A stretch of 64,000 nucleotides of DNA from Leptasterias polaris (lineage: Eukaryota; Echinodermata; Asteroidea; Forcipulatida; Asteriidae): NCBI GenBank assembly GCA_037783415.1, contig JAZGTN010000089.1, positions 1,860,001 through 1,924,000 of the forward strand, in the 5' to 3' direction. A model generated the notes under the pieces. The model did not search any database and was not told the origin of the DNA. It saw nothing but the letters and a program-made list of their open reading frames with translations. Positions 37,301-53,500 of this stretch are shown here, in pieces; positions within the stretch are counted from its first letter, which is position 1; every line of letters starts with the position of its first letter. The translations under genes were made by a program, and so were the position numbers.

Positions 37301-39182
37301 TCCGTGGAATCTCTTCAATAGTTTCTTTAACTGATCTAGAGTATGATACCAGTTTGATTGGAGGCTCTTTTTCTTCCGAAGTCTCCTTAGTTTGGGATTT
37401 TGGCTGACGGAAGTTAGACGGGTAAGGAATAGTATCGACGGAAGTAGACTCCTGCTTTGGTTGTCGAAAGTTTGATGGATATGGGATGACATCATCGTAA
37501 GGGCCCTCTTCTTTGGGTGTCAAATCTGAGGTACTATGGTTTTCTTTTGTTTCTTTCTTTTGCCCAAGGATAATTGAGGAAACCGCTCCCGAAGGTATGC
37601 TCTCCGTGTCTTTGGTCTCCCCCTCTCTGGCAGATCTTAGGAGATTCTTTGAAGAGCTTGCTCTAGCTTCTTGTCTTGCAGCACGGACCCGTGAGTTATG
37701 CTCACTTAGTTGGTTATCCTTCGAGTTGTTGTCGGTGGAAAGACTGATGAGTGCACTAGCTGACATTTTCCCGGTGCCACGTTTTCTTCGCAGGGAAGAC
37801 TGTCCATCGCCGACAACAATCGCTGTCTTAGGTTGGTCTGCTTGCTCAGCGTGATTTGTTGTACTGGAACTGTTTGAGGTTTCAACAGGCTTATTGCTTC
37901 CCGTCAATTCAGGTGAGATGTGATCAGTTTTGGGTTCTGATGGTGATATCTTTCTACTCAAGCCAGGGTCAGTGGTTGTTGGAGGCTTAGGTGCTTGTCG
38001 TTTGGTGGTGACAACATTGCTGGACACTGCAGCCACTTTAGAAGGTTCAGGAGGGTTAATTGGTTTGATCTCAGACTGTTTACTAGTGTTGCCTTGCAAG
38101 GAGTTAGATTGTTTAGTGGAAGTTGAACTTGAAACAGTGACTTTTGAGGGTGCTGGTACTGTAGTTGGTGATAGCCGGCTGGCCGAGTCTGATTTGCCAG
38201 TGAAGTGAACAGTTTGAGGTTGCGAGCTGAAGAGTTTTGTTCGGTCAAGAATCGCTGTAGGACTCCGAGGTGACCTTGGAGAACTATCTTCTGTATCACT
38301 GAGTTTACGAGACACCCTATTCAAATCGCCTACCGAAGCTGGTCGGCCAAATTTGTTCCGTAAATCGCTGACACTGTTTTTCCTAAGCCGGGGCTCTGGG
38401 ACTTCTTCAGCCTCAGCAAATTTCAAATCAATCCCGTTGGCTTTGGCTGCACGTCGCGGACTTGCTGATCGAGACCGTTGCCTGATGCTATTTTCTGGTT
38501 CCTTTTTGGTTATAATAACAGATTCCCTGGGTTGAGTTTCTGTGATTTTGGGCGTAACATCATTGTGTACTGTTTGAAGCTCTGGTTGTTTTGTGACATT
38601 ATTGCTTCCTTTGGCACTGTCAGTTTTAACAGCCGACATGGCCGATACCTTTCGTTTTCTATTTCCACCGTCATGTTTTAAGAAAGGATTATCAAACACA
38701 GATACAACATGTTCCTCATCTACACCATCTCGTGCCGCAATTGTCTTCTGTTTAGCCCCATCATGCTCATCAACGCCAACATGATTGATCACATTTTTCT
38801 CAGTAGAAACCACATGGTTGTGTTGTAAATTTCCTGCATTTTTTCGATTCTCATTTCTACTATTAGTACTATACATTGTTGACGACGCCGATGACCCACC
38901 ACTTTTCAAATGTGCAGCAGCATTAGTATTTTCTTTCCCAGAAGATTCTACCTGTTCTGTCTCATCGAGACTTTGGGATTCACTTGATAATTTACTAACA
39001 GTTTTTGTTCCCCCAGAAATAATAATAACACTTTTGGGTACCATACCCATTCTTTTCCATGGGGGCAAGGCATCCAAACGCCGCTGTTCCTCCTCTTGCA
39101 ACTTCCGTCTTTCGTCCTCCTTCTTTTTGTCCAGTTTTTGCTGGAGAGCAACCTTCCACTGCGGTATCACCGCACTGCTCAT
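23614..39182 (-). CDS. Taperin/phostensin-like PP1-binding protein, three exons, 841 aa
   Basis: Exons are 39182-37101, 25089-24864 and 23831-23614 with clean GT-AG junctions (AAG|GTAAGG, GAAG|GTACAG) and matching phases (0, then 1). The protein opens with PQWKVALQQKL, a charged helix and LPPWKRMGMVPKSVI (residues 8-50), the N-terminal signature of taperin and phostensin. VFDNPF follows, then a long low-complexity Ser/Thr/Pro region, with IPYPSNFRQPK twice (566-576, 585-595). Exon 2 gives KIVF (696-699), a fit to the PP1-docking RVxF consensus, followed by FEYQSESSLLDEY, again family-like. Exon 3 encodes seven Gln from CAG codons and the C-terminus. Known relatives bind protein phosphatase 1 and actin-rich structures; a role here is inferred. 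The exon 1 frame runs five codons past the donor before a stop, which is intron read-through. Confidence 0.82.
24410..24715 (-). repeat. tRNA-Leu-derived SINE (family B), about 300 bp
   Basis: On the minus strand the head GGCATGTCTCAGCCGGGCAG continues to a CAA-anticodon-like loop, a long variable arm and a B-box near 24630 (CTTGAACCC on the plus strand). The body (CTAGTACACGGGACC, CCAGAAACACCAGGGTTAAC) is shared with 58285-58585. It sits in intron 2 of the taperin-like gene. Confidence 0.75.
24864..25089 (-). CDS. Taperin-like exon 2 (RVxF PP1-docking motif)
   Basis: The acceptor TTTTCTTTTCCGTAG opens the frame at TTG (Leu), continuing exon 1 in phase 0. The exon starts LKIVFNDSNLSEVFEYQSES, so KIVF falls two residues after the junction. 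It then runs through an acidic stretch, EEDDDVYLGDLSVPGE, to the donor GAAG|GTACAG. Confidence 0.85.
25428..26000. repeat. 117-bp tandem repeat, about 4.8 copies
   Basis: The motif GGATCCGTCCTCACTCTAA recurs at 25451, 25567, 25684, 25801 and 25918, giving periods of 116-117 bp. The copies are nearly identical, and the last ends in diverged sequence near 26000. It lies in intron 1 of the taperin-like gene. Open frames across it are by-products. Confidence 0.95.
26171..26335 (-). repeat. tRNA-derived SINE (family A)
   Basis: On the plus strand it reads ATTTTAGGTTGAACAAAAAT, then GGATTTGAACCTGTGACCTC, which is the complement of the tail and B-box seen in the other family A copies. GGGGTGCCAGTCAG at the far side is shared with 48605-48620. 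Confidence 0.7.
26638..26654 (+). repeat. G homopolymer, about 17 bp
   Basis: A long G run in intron 1 of the taperin-like gene. Exact length is uncertain. Confidence 0.85.
27349..27364 (+). repeat. G homopolymer in a small inverted repeat
   Basis: A G run flanked by ATCTCTGCCC on the left and GGGCAGAGAT on the right, an inverted pair that could form a hairpin. Confidence 0.8.
28588..28955 (+). mobile_element. TTAA-flanked MITE, second type
   Basis: Opens CTTAAAGGCCCTTTACACT and closes ATAATACCTTTAA. It contains GATGACCAATTGAGCTCAAA and TTTTCACAGGTTTGTTATT, and then ACACTGTCTGTGATTATTTT, which is shared with 47643-48063. A GCGCGCG patch lies at 28753. Confidence 0.75.
29473..30026. mobile_element. 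TIR element, about 550 bp
   Basis: The left end TTAAGGCCACATAAA leads into CAATTGTTGATCG and the right end is CGATCAACAATTTTT followed by TTTATGTGGCCTAA, a roughly 32-bp inverted pair. The interior is T- and A-rich with no coding capacity. Confidence 0.8.
30047..30406. mobile_element. TTAA-flanked MITE, 360 bp
   Basis: TTAA plus AGGGTGTGTACAACATT at the left is mirrored exactly by AATGTTGTACACACCCT plus TTAA at the right. It carries the shared block TTTCACAGGTTTGTTATT on the minus strand (30121-30138). Confidence 0.88.
30517..30667 (+). repeat. AGGCCTGGAATT repeat family copy
   Basis: Begins CAGGCCTGGAATTTCATCAT and ends ATGTAATTCCAGGCTTG, an inverted pair. GGAAAATCTTAAAGTCTATG and GGGGCACCAAGACC are family blocks. 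Confidence 0.88.
31190..31380. repeat. Low-complexity A run and long G runs
   Basis: A run of about 22 A (31194-31216) is followed by G runs of about 28 (31303-31330) and about 14 (31362-31375), separated by CACGGGACAGGAACAGGAAC. The proline-rich open frames on the minus strand come from these runs. Confidence 0.85.
31706..31865 (+). repeat. AGGCCTGGAATT repeat family copy
   Basis: Begins CAGGCCTAGAATTTCATATT, contains CATTGGAAAATCTTAAAAGT and AGGGGCACCG, and ends GATCCAGGCCGG. Confidence 0.85.
32565..32942 (+). mobile_element. MITE of the TTAA-AGGCA family
   Basis: Starts CTTAAAGGCATGGACACTAT with GGTAATTACTC, and ends GACAATTAACAAAGGTGTCC then AGTGCCTTTAA; the ends are inverted and flanked by TTAA. 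An internal small hairpin, TAATAAAAGACTTC/GAAGCCTTTTATTA, follows TTTCTCACTC. Confidence 0.85.
33180..33566 (+). mobile_element. MITE of the TTAA-AGGCA family
   Basis: GTTAAAGGCAGTGTGTACTT opens it and GACAATAACCAAAAGTATCC closes it. The central blocks are the same as in 32565-32942, only some 240 bp away. The overlapping open frames on both strands are parts of the repeat. Confidence 0.8.
34618..34786 (+). mobile_element. Short TTAA-flanked MITE, third type
   Basis: TTAAAGGGGGATTATTC opens it and TTTGCCTTTAA closes it. It contains AAATTTTCACAGGTTAGTTT, a variant of the block in the other TTAA elements. It looks like a short internally deleted relative. Confidence 0.6.
34790..37080. other. 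Intron 1 remainder of the taperin-like gene
   Basis: About 2.3 kb of AT-rich intron. Short GTTGGG-containing repeats occur at 36930-37025. No other exon is apparent. Confidence 0.5.
37101..39182 (-). CDS. Taperin-like exon 1 (residues 1-694)
   Basis: A single 2082-bp coding exon, unusually long for this gene-sparse region, from ATG at 39182 to the donor AAG|GTAAGG. The start was chosen because the conserved PQWK motif begins seven residues in, and upstream DNA has no in-frame extension with similarity. Many antisense and shifted frames here are shadows. Confidence 0.88.
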
Positions 39183-40812
39183 CTTGCCTGGTCTTTGAGT
39201 ACTCGGAGTCGACGAGAAAACAAGGTGTCAACGTCTACTTTCAGGGTAGAAGAAAGAATAGTTTCACACTATTTCACTTCCCGTTCACACACCACACTCA
39301 GACTCCGCCATTCAAAATGTTATCATATCACGACAAATCGCTACAAAAAGTCGCCGGTAGATGGCTGGTAACCCACAATGTCATCTAAGCGGTAAAGCCG
39401 AGTACCCGCTTACCTGCACGACACGAACTAAGCAGTACCTTTTTAGTGACGTCATCATTACCTTGAATGACCTCGGCGCAATTTTGTCATTAAAACCGCA
39501 TTTTCCCCAATGATTGATCTTTTTCAATAGATCATTCATTGATTTTGTTCATGTCTAATGCTGCTGCAATTCAGTCCATCCCTAACATAATTAATACTCA
39601 TACTGCGGTTACTAAATTCAAACACAGTAACAATGTTTGGGTGGAATGTATGCAAGTTTTATTATTGCTAAATTAAAAAGTATAGGCCAAATCATAAAAT
39701 GAACAATATTTTTTCAATTAAGGTGTTGATCTTCAATCATTGAAGGCTGCACTCAAAAGGAAGAAGAAGAAGCATAAGGTGGTAGGATGGATAAACCACT
39801 GCGTGCAAACTGGAAATTCCGGGTTTTTTTACCACCATACATTGCTGGATAATTTTAAATCATACCTTTTAAAAACTAATTTTAACTTGATGGAAAGATG
39901 TAAGTTATAATTGTGTGTGCTGTGTGTGGAGTAGTTGGTGGTTTTATGTCGTTGCTTTTGTTGAAATAAAATAAAATTAGGTCATACTTGTAAAATAATT
40001 GATCAAGGTAAGTGGTATATAGTGACTGTGGTACTTGGCATTATAATAAATCAGTAAAGGGGACTCAGTGCTTGTTTTCGTTTCTCCAAGTTATTTGCTA
40101 GGATGGTTTGAGATAATTTATAAAAATTTATTTAGATACAATTACAACGAAACGTTTTAGAAGAAAGAAATAACAATGTAGAACAAATTTCTGTAGCTAT
40201 CTACATTTTTTATACATTTTATTCTTAGGAAATGTGATTTTAAATTTAAAATACCGGATTTATTTTTGATTTTTTTCCCCAACAAATATAGGGATTTGAC
40301 GGGAACAAATTGTATCTAACTTCAAAAATATTATTTTACTTCAGTCGAATGTAAAGCAAGGCATGGAGCTACCTCCATGAGCAAGGATACTACCAGTCTT
40401 TTGGTTTCGAAGAAATTAATTGTGTCCCAAATTTGCGTCCGATCTCCTTTTTGTGGTAACGGCCTCGTGATAGAGGGCGCCCGGTCAATACAACGAATGT
40501 GGTACGGTGCGGTTGTTTATACATTTACACGTGTGTTATTATGTGGACCGGCGGGCGGCGGCCAGACCCATTCTTTACCTCATCCATATTCATGTCACCG
40601 ACGTCCATGACAACACCACCTGTTCGGCTTAGCAACACGGACGCGTTGTTGGATCACTTGATGGTAGTGTATTGTGTGTATAATTATTATAAACTAACTA
40701 GCGCGCTATCACATGCATGCAATACTTGGATGCGGCATGAAAAACACAACTTCATTTCTGTAACAAAATAATCACCAAATCATACCATTTAAATTAAAAA
40801 AAAAAATCAAAA
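39183..40812. promoter_or_regulatory. Divergent promoter region between the taperin-like and tektin-like genes
   Basis: The two genes point away from each other with 1.63 kb between start codons. A full CRE palindrome TGACGTCA lies at 39447-39454, about 265 bp upstream of the taperin-like ATG. No TATA box stands out near either gene. Whether one promoter serves both genes cannot be told from sequence. Confidence 0.45.
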
Positions 40813-46457
<5,645 letters not shown>

Positions 46458-47640
46458 AATCAATACATAAAGTCTACTATTGACATGGTGGCCTCTTAAA
46501 ACAAACAAAAAGGGCATGAACATATATACAATCATAAAAAATGTAAAAGTTGTGGAAATTGTAAAAACAAATTACACAGCAAAGGGGTACAGTGGTTTTT
46601 TCATTTGACCTTTCAAAACCAACATAACAATTTCTTCATAAAAGGCATTTCTTAATGAATAAATAAAAAAAGAAGGAAAATCACTTTTTCTATGGTTTGT
46701 TCTCATTCATGGATACAGTATTTGAATGAAATACCTTTGGGGGAAAAAGCCAGTACAGCAAGTTTTTGCGTACGTCCATCATAGTTTACCTTACCTTTGG
46801 GGGGAAAAGCAGTACAGGAAGTTTCCCTTATAAATTCTATGCTACTAATTGTTTGTTTTGAGTTATGACTGCAGTATTAATAAATACATTGGATCATATT
46901 CCATGGAATTATCCCCGTAAAACAAAAGTGGTAAAGTTCAATTTTATCCGCAACTGTAAACTAAACATTTCACTGTTGAGAAATAACTTTAAACTACAGT
47001 CGAATAACATAATATATTCATAAAGTGGACACAAGTTCCTTTGAGTTCTTTCAAATTAGCATAATTTGCCCACTTAATATTGTATCTTGAAGTATTAATT
47101 CTAGATTCAAGTTATCACAAAGATAGAAAAACAAGTTCTTGGTATAATTTTATGCAATATTTAATATGAAACATTCTAATTATGCAAGAACATTTTTTTA
47201 ATCACGTGTAAGTAATTCACATAATTTTTCTTTTTTAACACTATGCAGTGGAAACACGTAGAATGTTTCCACCAAATAAACAATGTTTTAACATTGTGTT
47301 TTTGCCAAATACTTTAAAATTTGATTTATTCCGTCCATTTTTAGTCCAAGTATACTTTGTCATTTTTAGAAGAAAGAGGAGTATAATTTTGAGGAATCAA
47401 ACATAAAAAATCATAAAATTTGAGTAGTTTTTATAAAAAAAATTCTATGTCAACTTAAGTGTGCTCCAACCAATGGTGCAGTAAAACTATATTAACTGCA
47501 AAACTGATGTGATTTTGAGAGCAAAATATTTTTGCATTCAACCAAATGTGTACATTTTAACTTTGAAACTTTTGTATATATATGTTGCTAATTTCAAATA
47601 ATGTTAACGATGTAAATATGTATTGAAATGTTGTGAAAGC
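46458..47640 (+). other. Tektin-like 3' UTR and intergenic DNA
   Basis: Three AATAAA signals within about 420 bp of the stop suggest a short 3' UTR. The rest is AT-rich and without frames of interest. A near-duplicate GTACAG-type 45-bp segment occurs at 46735 and 46798. Confidence 0.45.
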
Positions 47641-47642
47641 TT

Positions 47643-48063
47643 TAAAGGTATTATAAGGTATAGTGTATTTAATTTTACAGGATTGGTAAGGATAACAAAC
47701 ATCATTGTTTAAATTTAGTATGAAAGCTTACTCATTCGAAGTTCATACAAGAACCATTTTTGTGTGTGAAATATTTCCCTTGGAAATGAAATCATATTCA
47801 AGAAAACTATCTGAAAATCTAAAAAAAATGCAGAAGCTGATTTCGGTTGTTACAACCAAAATTAAGGACAAAATTAATTGTGTTTACATGCTGAAAATTT
47901 TGCATGGTTTTTCACCTTATTCTCCTGACTCCCCCCGACTCCCAAAACGGATAAAGCCCACATTTTCACAGGTTTGTTATTTCATGTATATGGTTGATCA
48001 CACAAAACATAAACACTGTCTGTGACTATTGTGTCAGCTCTACCAATCCTGTATTTAACCTTT
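47643..48063 (+). mobile_element. TTAA-flanked MITE, second type
   Basis: TTTAAAGGTATTATAAGG and ACAGGATTGGTAAG are mirrored by CTACCAATCCTGTATTTAA and CCTTTAG. It shares TTTTCACAGGTTTGTTATT and ACACTGTCTGTGACTATTGT with 28588-28955. Confidence 0.75.
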
Positions 48064-48535
48064 AGGAGATGAATACTCAATTGGCCCCAAATCTTAATAT
48101 TTCATTCATTATGTTACCATTAGTGCTACAGGGTTGTTTACTTGTAAGTCAAGTTCAAGTATATCACAGTTTCAAAGACTGTTTAACGTGAAATGGATCA
48201 AGAACAAATGCAGTGGTTTTGTTATATTATTTCATTCTTTTTATACATTGTCTTCATTTTGAAATGAATTTTGTGTTTGTTTTTATTCTGGCATTGCATT
48301 TATGATGCATTCTGCATGTGTAAAAGAATCTCTTTGTCTTTATTTTTGCATAATACTTTTACATTTGAACCCCGCCTACTTTTTGTATGCACAAATAATT
48401 TCACAACGGTTTGTAGTTTGTGCAAACACTTCACTCTGAGCATGAATTCAGAATAAATATAGTAAAATACCACAAGTGTTGACTGTCTTTTGTTTTGGTT
48501 TCAGAACACAGTGTTGTAATCTAGATATAATTTGG

Positions 48536-48640
48536 TGCGTGTACCAGCTAAGCTATCTAGCCCTTATGTTGGCAGTTTGCCTATTTTGTCAATATCTTTG
48601 TTCAGGGGGTGCCAGTCAGAAGCCATTCAACCTGTAACTG
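48536..48640 (-). repeat. Truncated tRNA-derived SINE (family A)
   Basis: ACCAGCTAAGCTATCTAGCC is the 5' part of the tRNA-like head on the minus strand, and GGGGGTGCCAGTCAG at the other side is shared with the copy at 26171. The tail is missing. Confidence 0.6.
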
Positions 48641-48829
48641 CGGTATTGCCAGGGATCACATCCAAGTTTAAGCATGATACAAATTTGGTTCATGGTCTCA
48701 TCATCTTATACATCCTTCATTAATAGCATTTATTAACTTATTTGAGAGTTCACAATGTACATTGTACAATATCATGTCCGCAGGTAATGCTCAAGATTAT
48801 CAGATAAAAACATTAAATTTTTTTAAGCA

Positions 48830-49300
48830 GCTCTTCAATCAAATTCAGTCTTGTGATGCACTCATTTTCGTATAGATAAAATGAAAGTGGACAAGTTATA
48901 TTATACTGTTCCAGTGCGAATTTTTCAACATCCAGAACCATCTAATGATAGTCGCATTTTAAATATATGGATCCATACATTTTCTGGTGGGAAATGTTTT
49001 TAGTTCATTCCTGAATTTCTATGATATTCAATCAACAAGGCATTGAAATTGACATTTTGACTGACACAAAAATTCCTATTCAGAATGTACAGACCCAATT
49101 GTTCTTAATATCCAATGTCGTCACACTTCAAATTTCGCTCTTGAAGACTGTCTTATAAAATGACAATTCAACCAATTGTTTCTGCCACTTATATAAGAAC
49201 TCTATCCATTGGAAAATGAGTGCATCACAAAACTGAATTTGACCTTGGAGCCCCTCTTTAGATTGTCTCTGAGTGATGTACTAGTTGGTAGGCGTCGCTA
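48830..49300. repeat. Inverted-end repeat, possibly a MITE
   Basis: CAAATTCAGTCTTGTGATGC (48840) is mirrored by GCATCACAAAACTGAATTTG (49223). The right portion also matches 22850-22930 (ACTGAATTTGACCTTGGAGC, CCTCTTTA). Confidence 0.55.
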
Positions 49301-50263
49301 ATACACTTATCTTTCATAAAAGAATGAACATAAAACAGAGAAACATAAATAATGTCTGGACAACAATTCTTGAAGTGTCCCACTAGAATTACAACCATCT
49401 CATCATAGTTACATTAGGCAGTGGTACAAATTTAAAAGGCCACTACCTGCATCTAATTCTAAAATACCCACATTAATTCTCCAACTCCCCCCCCCCCCCT
49501 CAAATTATTTTAATAGTTTCTGTGCTACCAAAGGTCCCCCTAACAAAACTTCTGGAAACCATCTTTTCTTAAATCCCTTAACATCAACATTTTTAGAATC
49601 TAGACTAATTACGGAGGCATGTCCACTTACAAAAATTTGTACACTTACATGTTTGCAAATTGGAGGTTTATACATCTAATTTGTTATATTCAAGACATAT
49701 ACATGGGTTTTAAGATGATGTGACAACGACTTTTTAAAAACTTGTGGAGGGGCTCAAGACCAAAACCCAATTCTATTAATTTACTTAATATCCTCAATAT
49801 CAAAATGCTAAGCACGTTTACTTTCTTAAGCAAAAAGTTGCGGGAACCATCCCATGTACTAGTATACATCTCATAAGATTTTAACTGGTATACCGTTTTT
49901 GCTAAGCAATTTTTACTGTCCTCTGTGAAAATGTGTAAGCTAAGCAGCTCTGCAGTAGGGTTTTAGGGCGAAACTAAATGCTATTTATTTGTAAAGAGAA
50001 ACATGACCAGCAACAACAAGTACCAAGCAAAAGGCCATGTAGTGTATAATAGTTTTGACTGGTCCCACATTTATTTTTGCTCATCAAAACACTATGGCTA
50101 AGGCATGACAAAGGTCTTTTGAATAAACCTAACATTTCCAAATCCACCAAAACTCTCAGGTAGTTGTCTGACTTTGTAGGAAAAGCACTGCTAGGTCAAA
50201 CCGATGCTTATCACTGGACCTGACATAGCAATCTTATCACAGACCAAATATTTGGATGGAGTT

Positions 50264-50441
50264 ACAATAGACCGATATCATTGTGTGGCCATCTTTGTTG
50301 GGTTCCCTGCCCACACAGTGTTAATAACAGGTCTTCTTGTATAGGGATCAGACTATTTTTTCCGTCCAGCCTCAGTTTGGTTTCCAAGGGGATGAATATC
50401 AGAAAAGCAATAATGGCCACACCATAGTAATGGTCTATTGA
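50264..50441. mobile_element. MITE with CAATAGACC/GGTCTATTG ends
   Basis: ACAATAGACCGATATCATTG and TGTGTGGCCAT are mirrored by ATGGCCACACCA and TAATGGTCTATTG. It is about 178 bp, with no coding capacity. Confidence 0.8.
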
Positions 50442-50644
50442 CACCTTGCACCATGCGGAACGCACCTCCACACAATTGTCGTCGTTTAGGGAGTCACCTC
50501 CTATGTGTACATTTGGACTCTCAACATGGCAGACATGGCAGACAGGGTAGGAGTGTAAGTGCGCTGTGCGACGTGAAATGGGGAGAATTTTGGAGGATTC
50601 GGGAGCTTCTCTAGCCAAAAACACTGGGGGTTAGGGTTTTAAGG

Positions 50645-51640
50645 AATGCAAAACGCAAACCTGACACAACATTACATCCAAATGTATGTACAAGTGGGAT
50701 TCAACTACTGCAATCTACAACTACCTTATTGTATGCTTTCAATTAACTGAAAGCTCAAATATTTGTACATATATATTGTTTTTGCACTGGCATTTATGAA
50801 TATTGGATCCATTATAGGAATGTTTTGTTATTTATACATTTTTCAATAAATGTAATTAACAGAGAAAACAAATATAGTCTACTCTACAAAATTGAGTCTC
50901 TCCTGTGTATAGTAATATGATGTATCATGTTATGAAAATGTTGAATTTTGTTTAATGAATATCACATCTCCCAAAACTGCTCTGTGTGTTATTCTTTAAA
51001 ACTGAAAATATACCAAGTTATATAATTTCCCAAAGAGAAAAATAACCCAAAATTCAGCATCTTTGTCTTTATCAAGTCCGGAAGACTTTTATATGCAATT
51101 GAAAAAATATAAACCAGTTAAATTTTTGCCCAAATCAGCTGATTGCTGGGTTTTTATTTTTAAAGTTATTTTTAACACTGTGTTAACTGGATGTTTAACC
51201 AATTCAAACGTTTGTTGTGAAAAATGTCCAGGAAAACTTTTGCATGCTTGAATAAGTCAGTGTCAAACAACCAACCCACAAAGTTTAGATGAATTGTGAG
51301 TTTACATTCTATAACAACCACATATTTAAAAGATATATTACAAACATAATCAGTATGTGCAATTTAAATGACTAACACCAAGTGTCTCATTCTCAGGCAT
51401 GCAACTGCAGTTTGTAAAAAAAAAATATAAAAAAATGCCGAGTATAGAAAGACTACACTGTGTTTTAAATTTTCAATGGTGAAGCTGAAAAACCAAAAAA
51501 CAATGAAATCAGCTCATCAGCTAAAGAGTTGCATGCCTGCATTGTTTAGTTGAGGAAAAATATCTGAAATATAATCTTGTTACTTAGTAACTATCAGAAA
51601 CATAACACAGATAAATTGTTAAAAGATCTCAAATTTACTT
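50645..51640. other. Non-coding stretch, no gene seen
   Basis: AT-rich; only short frames (51063-51251) without recognisable domains. It may include part of a long RAB14 3' UTR, but no polyadenylation site can be singled out. Confidence 0.4.
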
Positions 51641-51644
51641 GAAA

Positions 51645-51810
51645 GGCCCGATACTTCATGAATTTGCCTCCATTGCCCCTGGTGGCCTTGGTGCCCCTTG
51701 AAATGTTCCAATAGAAATTTACAATTTCCTCATAGAGGTGCCATTTACCAAGGAGACGACGCCTTGATGCCCTTGCCCTTTCAAAAATGAAGCATCAGGC
51801 CTGTTCTTGA
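51645..51810 (-). repeat. AGGCCTGGAATT repeat family copy
   Basis: AAGGCCCGATACTTCATG opens it and GAAGCATCAGGCCTG closes it. GGTGGCCTTGGTGCCCCTTG and GCCCTTGCCCTTTCAAAAAT are family blocks on the minus strand. Confidence 0.82.
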
Positions 51811-52149
51811 CCTCAACAAAGAATGTTTGTTAAATATTTCGAGTGGGATTATGAAATATGGTACATTTACAAACTGTGCATTCTGTCTACATCCATTTTA
51901 TATTAAACTGATGCAGAAGAAAGACCATAGACTTCATAACACACAAAATAAATCGTTGAATCTTGAAAAAAAATCTTGATGTTATTCTTAAATCGTCCAG
52001 TTGTAGAATTTCAATCTCATTCAAAATCAGACTGAAAAACATGCATTCACAAGACCAATTTTGAGAAATTTGGTGTGGCAGACAAAGAAAAAGAGATGTA
52101 CTCTGGAACCAAGACTTCCTACTGTATTGACAACCTGTCAGAGCAGAAG

Positions 52150-52300
52150 TACTGCACCAGCCTAAGAAATTAACACTAGGGCCCCGACTGATCTGGTGGC
52201 TATGGCTGTTGCTAAGGGCATGCTTCAACACATGTTGACAAGGTGATCCAGCCATAGCCGTGTCAGCGGCTGCCAATTCGAACAAGCCATAAATCACAAT
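52150..52300. repeat. Repeat with GGCTATGGCTGTTGCTA motif
   Basis: GTGGCTATGGCTGTTGCTAA is mirrored by CAGCCATAGCCGTGTCAGC. Related motifs lie at 56735-56850 and 58140-58235 in RAB14 introns. Probably a diverged MITE family. Confidence 0.5.
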
Positions 52301-52769
52301 AACAGATGAGGGAATTAAAAAGTATGGTACCCAGACCACATCACTGATGATATATATGTCTCTTGATTTCAGGATCCTTGTCAGCACACTCAATTTGGAG
52401 GTGATATTACTGAATAAATGTAAAATTTTGTAAGGAAAAAAACAAAACAAAAACGGCGCCACAATGCTGGTAAAACTCAGTGGTTTTATGATCCTTAAAA
52501 TGTATATAAATCATTAATTATTACACTTTTATATAAGTTTTTAACATTTTCACCTTCAACTACTAAGACAATTGGATGAACCAACATGACCTATAAATGT
52601 GTTACCTTTGGTTTCTGTAAAGAATATCCAGTTTCCCTAACATAGGAAAGTCAAGAAGATGCCTCCGGTCTGACATTTTATTGCTTTCATTGCCCAGCTC
52701 TTTGGCTTGGAGTCCCTTCAAAATGTTATTCTTTCTAACCCTACTACTGCCCATAAAATTTTCTATTGA

Positions 52770-52945
52770 GTTGACCAACCATATAACCATTCAATTGGAT
52801 GAGTTGTGTATGGTTGAACTGCACACTGTGTAGATGCAGTCACGAGTCACCATATGATATCACATTGCAGGCTAGCAAAGTTATGTCATTCAAAACCACG
52901 TTGGATGATATTGACTGGTCAGACAGTAGGAGGGTTAAGAAAAAA
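52770..52945 (+). repeat. Repeat shared with RAB14 introns (family C)
   Basis: GAGTTGACCAACCATATAACC, ACACTGTGTAGATGCAGTCA, GATATCACATTGCAGGCT and GTAGGAGGGTTAA are shared in order with 59600-59785 and, inverted, with 59115-59275 and 57525-57650. Confidence 0.7.
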
Positions 52946-53329
52946 CACTATTGCGAAAAAGAAAAAAATGGCAGTTAATAGCCTTGCCCTCTCAGTGAAG
53001 AGTTCCCAGGCCTGGGGTGGACAATAGGCTTCCGGTTCAACCACTTTACAAACCCCATCTAGAATTTACTTTCATCAAAACGGCCAACTTAAAATGCAAT
53101 AAATGAAACACATATTTATATAATAATAATAATAACGATATAAAAGGGATCACAGAACATAATAATAGACATTTTTATACACAGTACCACTTATAACAAA
53201 CATATTCTTACATCACTCCGATCTGCTCCTTTGAAGTCGACTCTGAGAGTTCGAATCGGACCCCAAATTATCTGGAGTTTCTAAGCAGGAAAAATTCTTC
53301 AAGTTAAAACTTGAGTCCAATTTCATAGA

Positions 53330-53500
53330 GCTGCTTAAGTTGAAAAAGTAGCTAAGCATAACAAAACTATGCTTACCAGATTAAGGTTACCAACCACCAA
53401 TAATACTGTAGCATCTGTGACTGGTAGCCTGCTCATTTTTGCTTAGCAGAAGATTTTAAAGCAATATTTCCAGCTTAAGCAGCTCTGTGAAGTTTGGCCC
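53330..53500. mobile_element. GCTGCTTA-type MITE
   Basis: TCCAATTTCATAGAGCTGCT opens it and TAAGCAGCTCTGTGAAGTTT closes it, an inverted pair. Internal CCAGATTAAGGTTACCAACC matches the copy near 3545. Confidence 0.8.

Noticed and set aside
37018..39388. Several antisense and shifted frames of 60-137 codons
   Set aside because: They are shadows of the 694-codon first exon of the taperin-like gene.
50262..50624. 120-codon minus frame
   Set aside because: Half of it is the CAATAGACC MITE, and the rest has no recognisable similarity.
51887..52462. 191-codon open frame on the minus strand
   Set aside because: It is the longest frame outside the named genes, but its product shows no domain, part of it is a repeat (52150-52300), and there are no splice or start signals. 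It is probably chance in the RAB14 3' flank.
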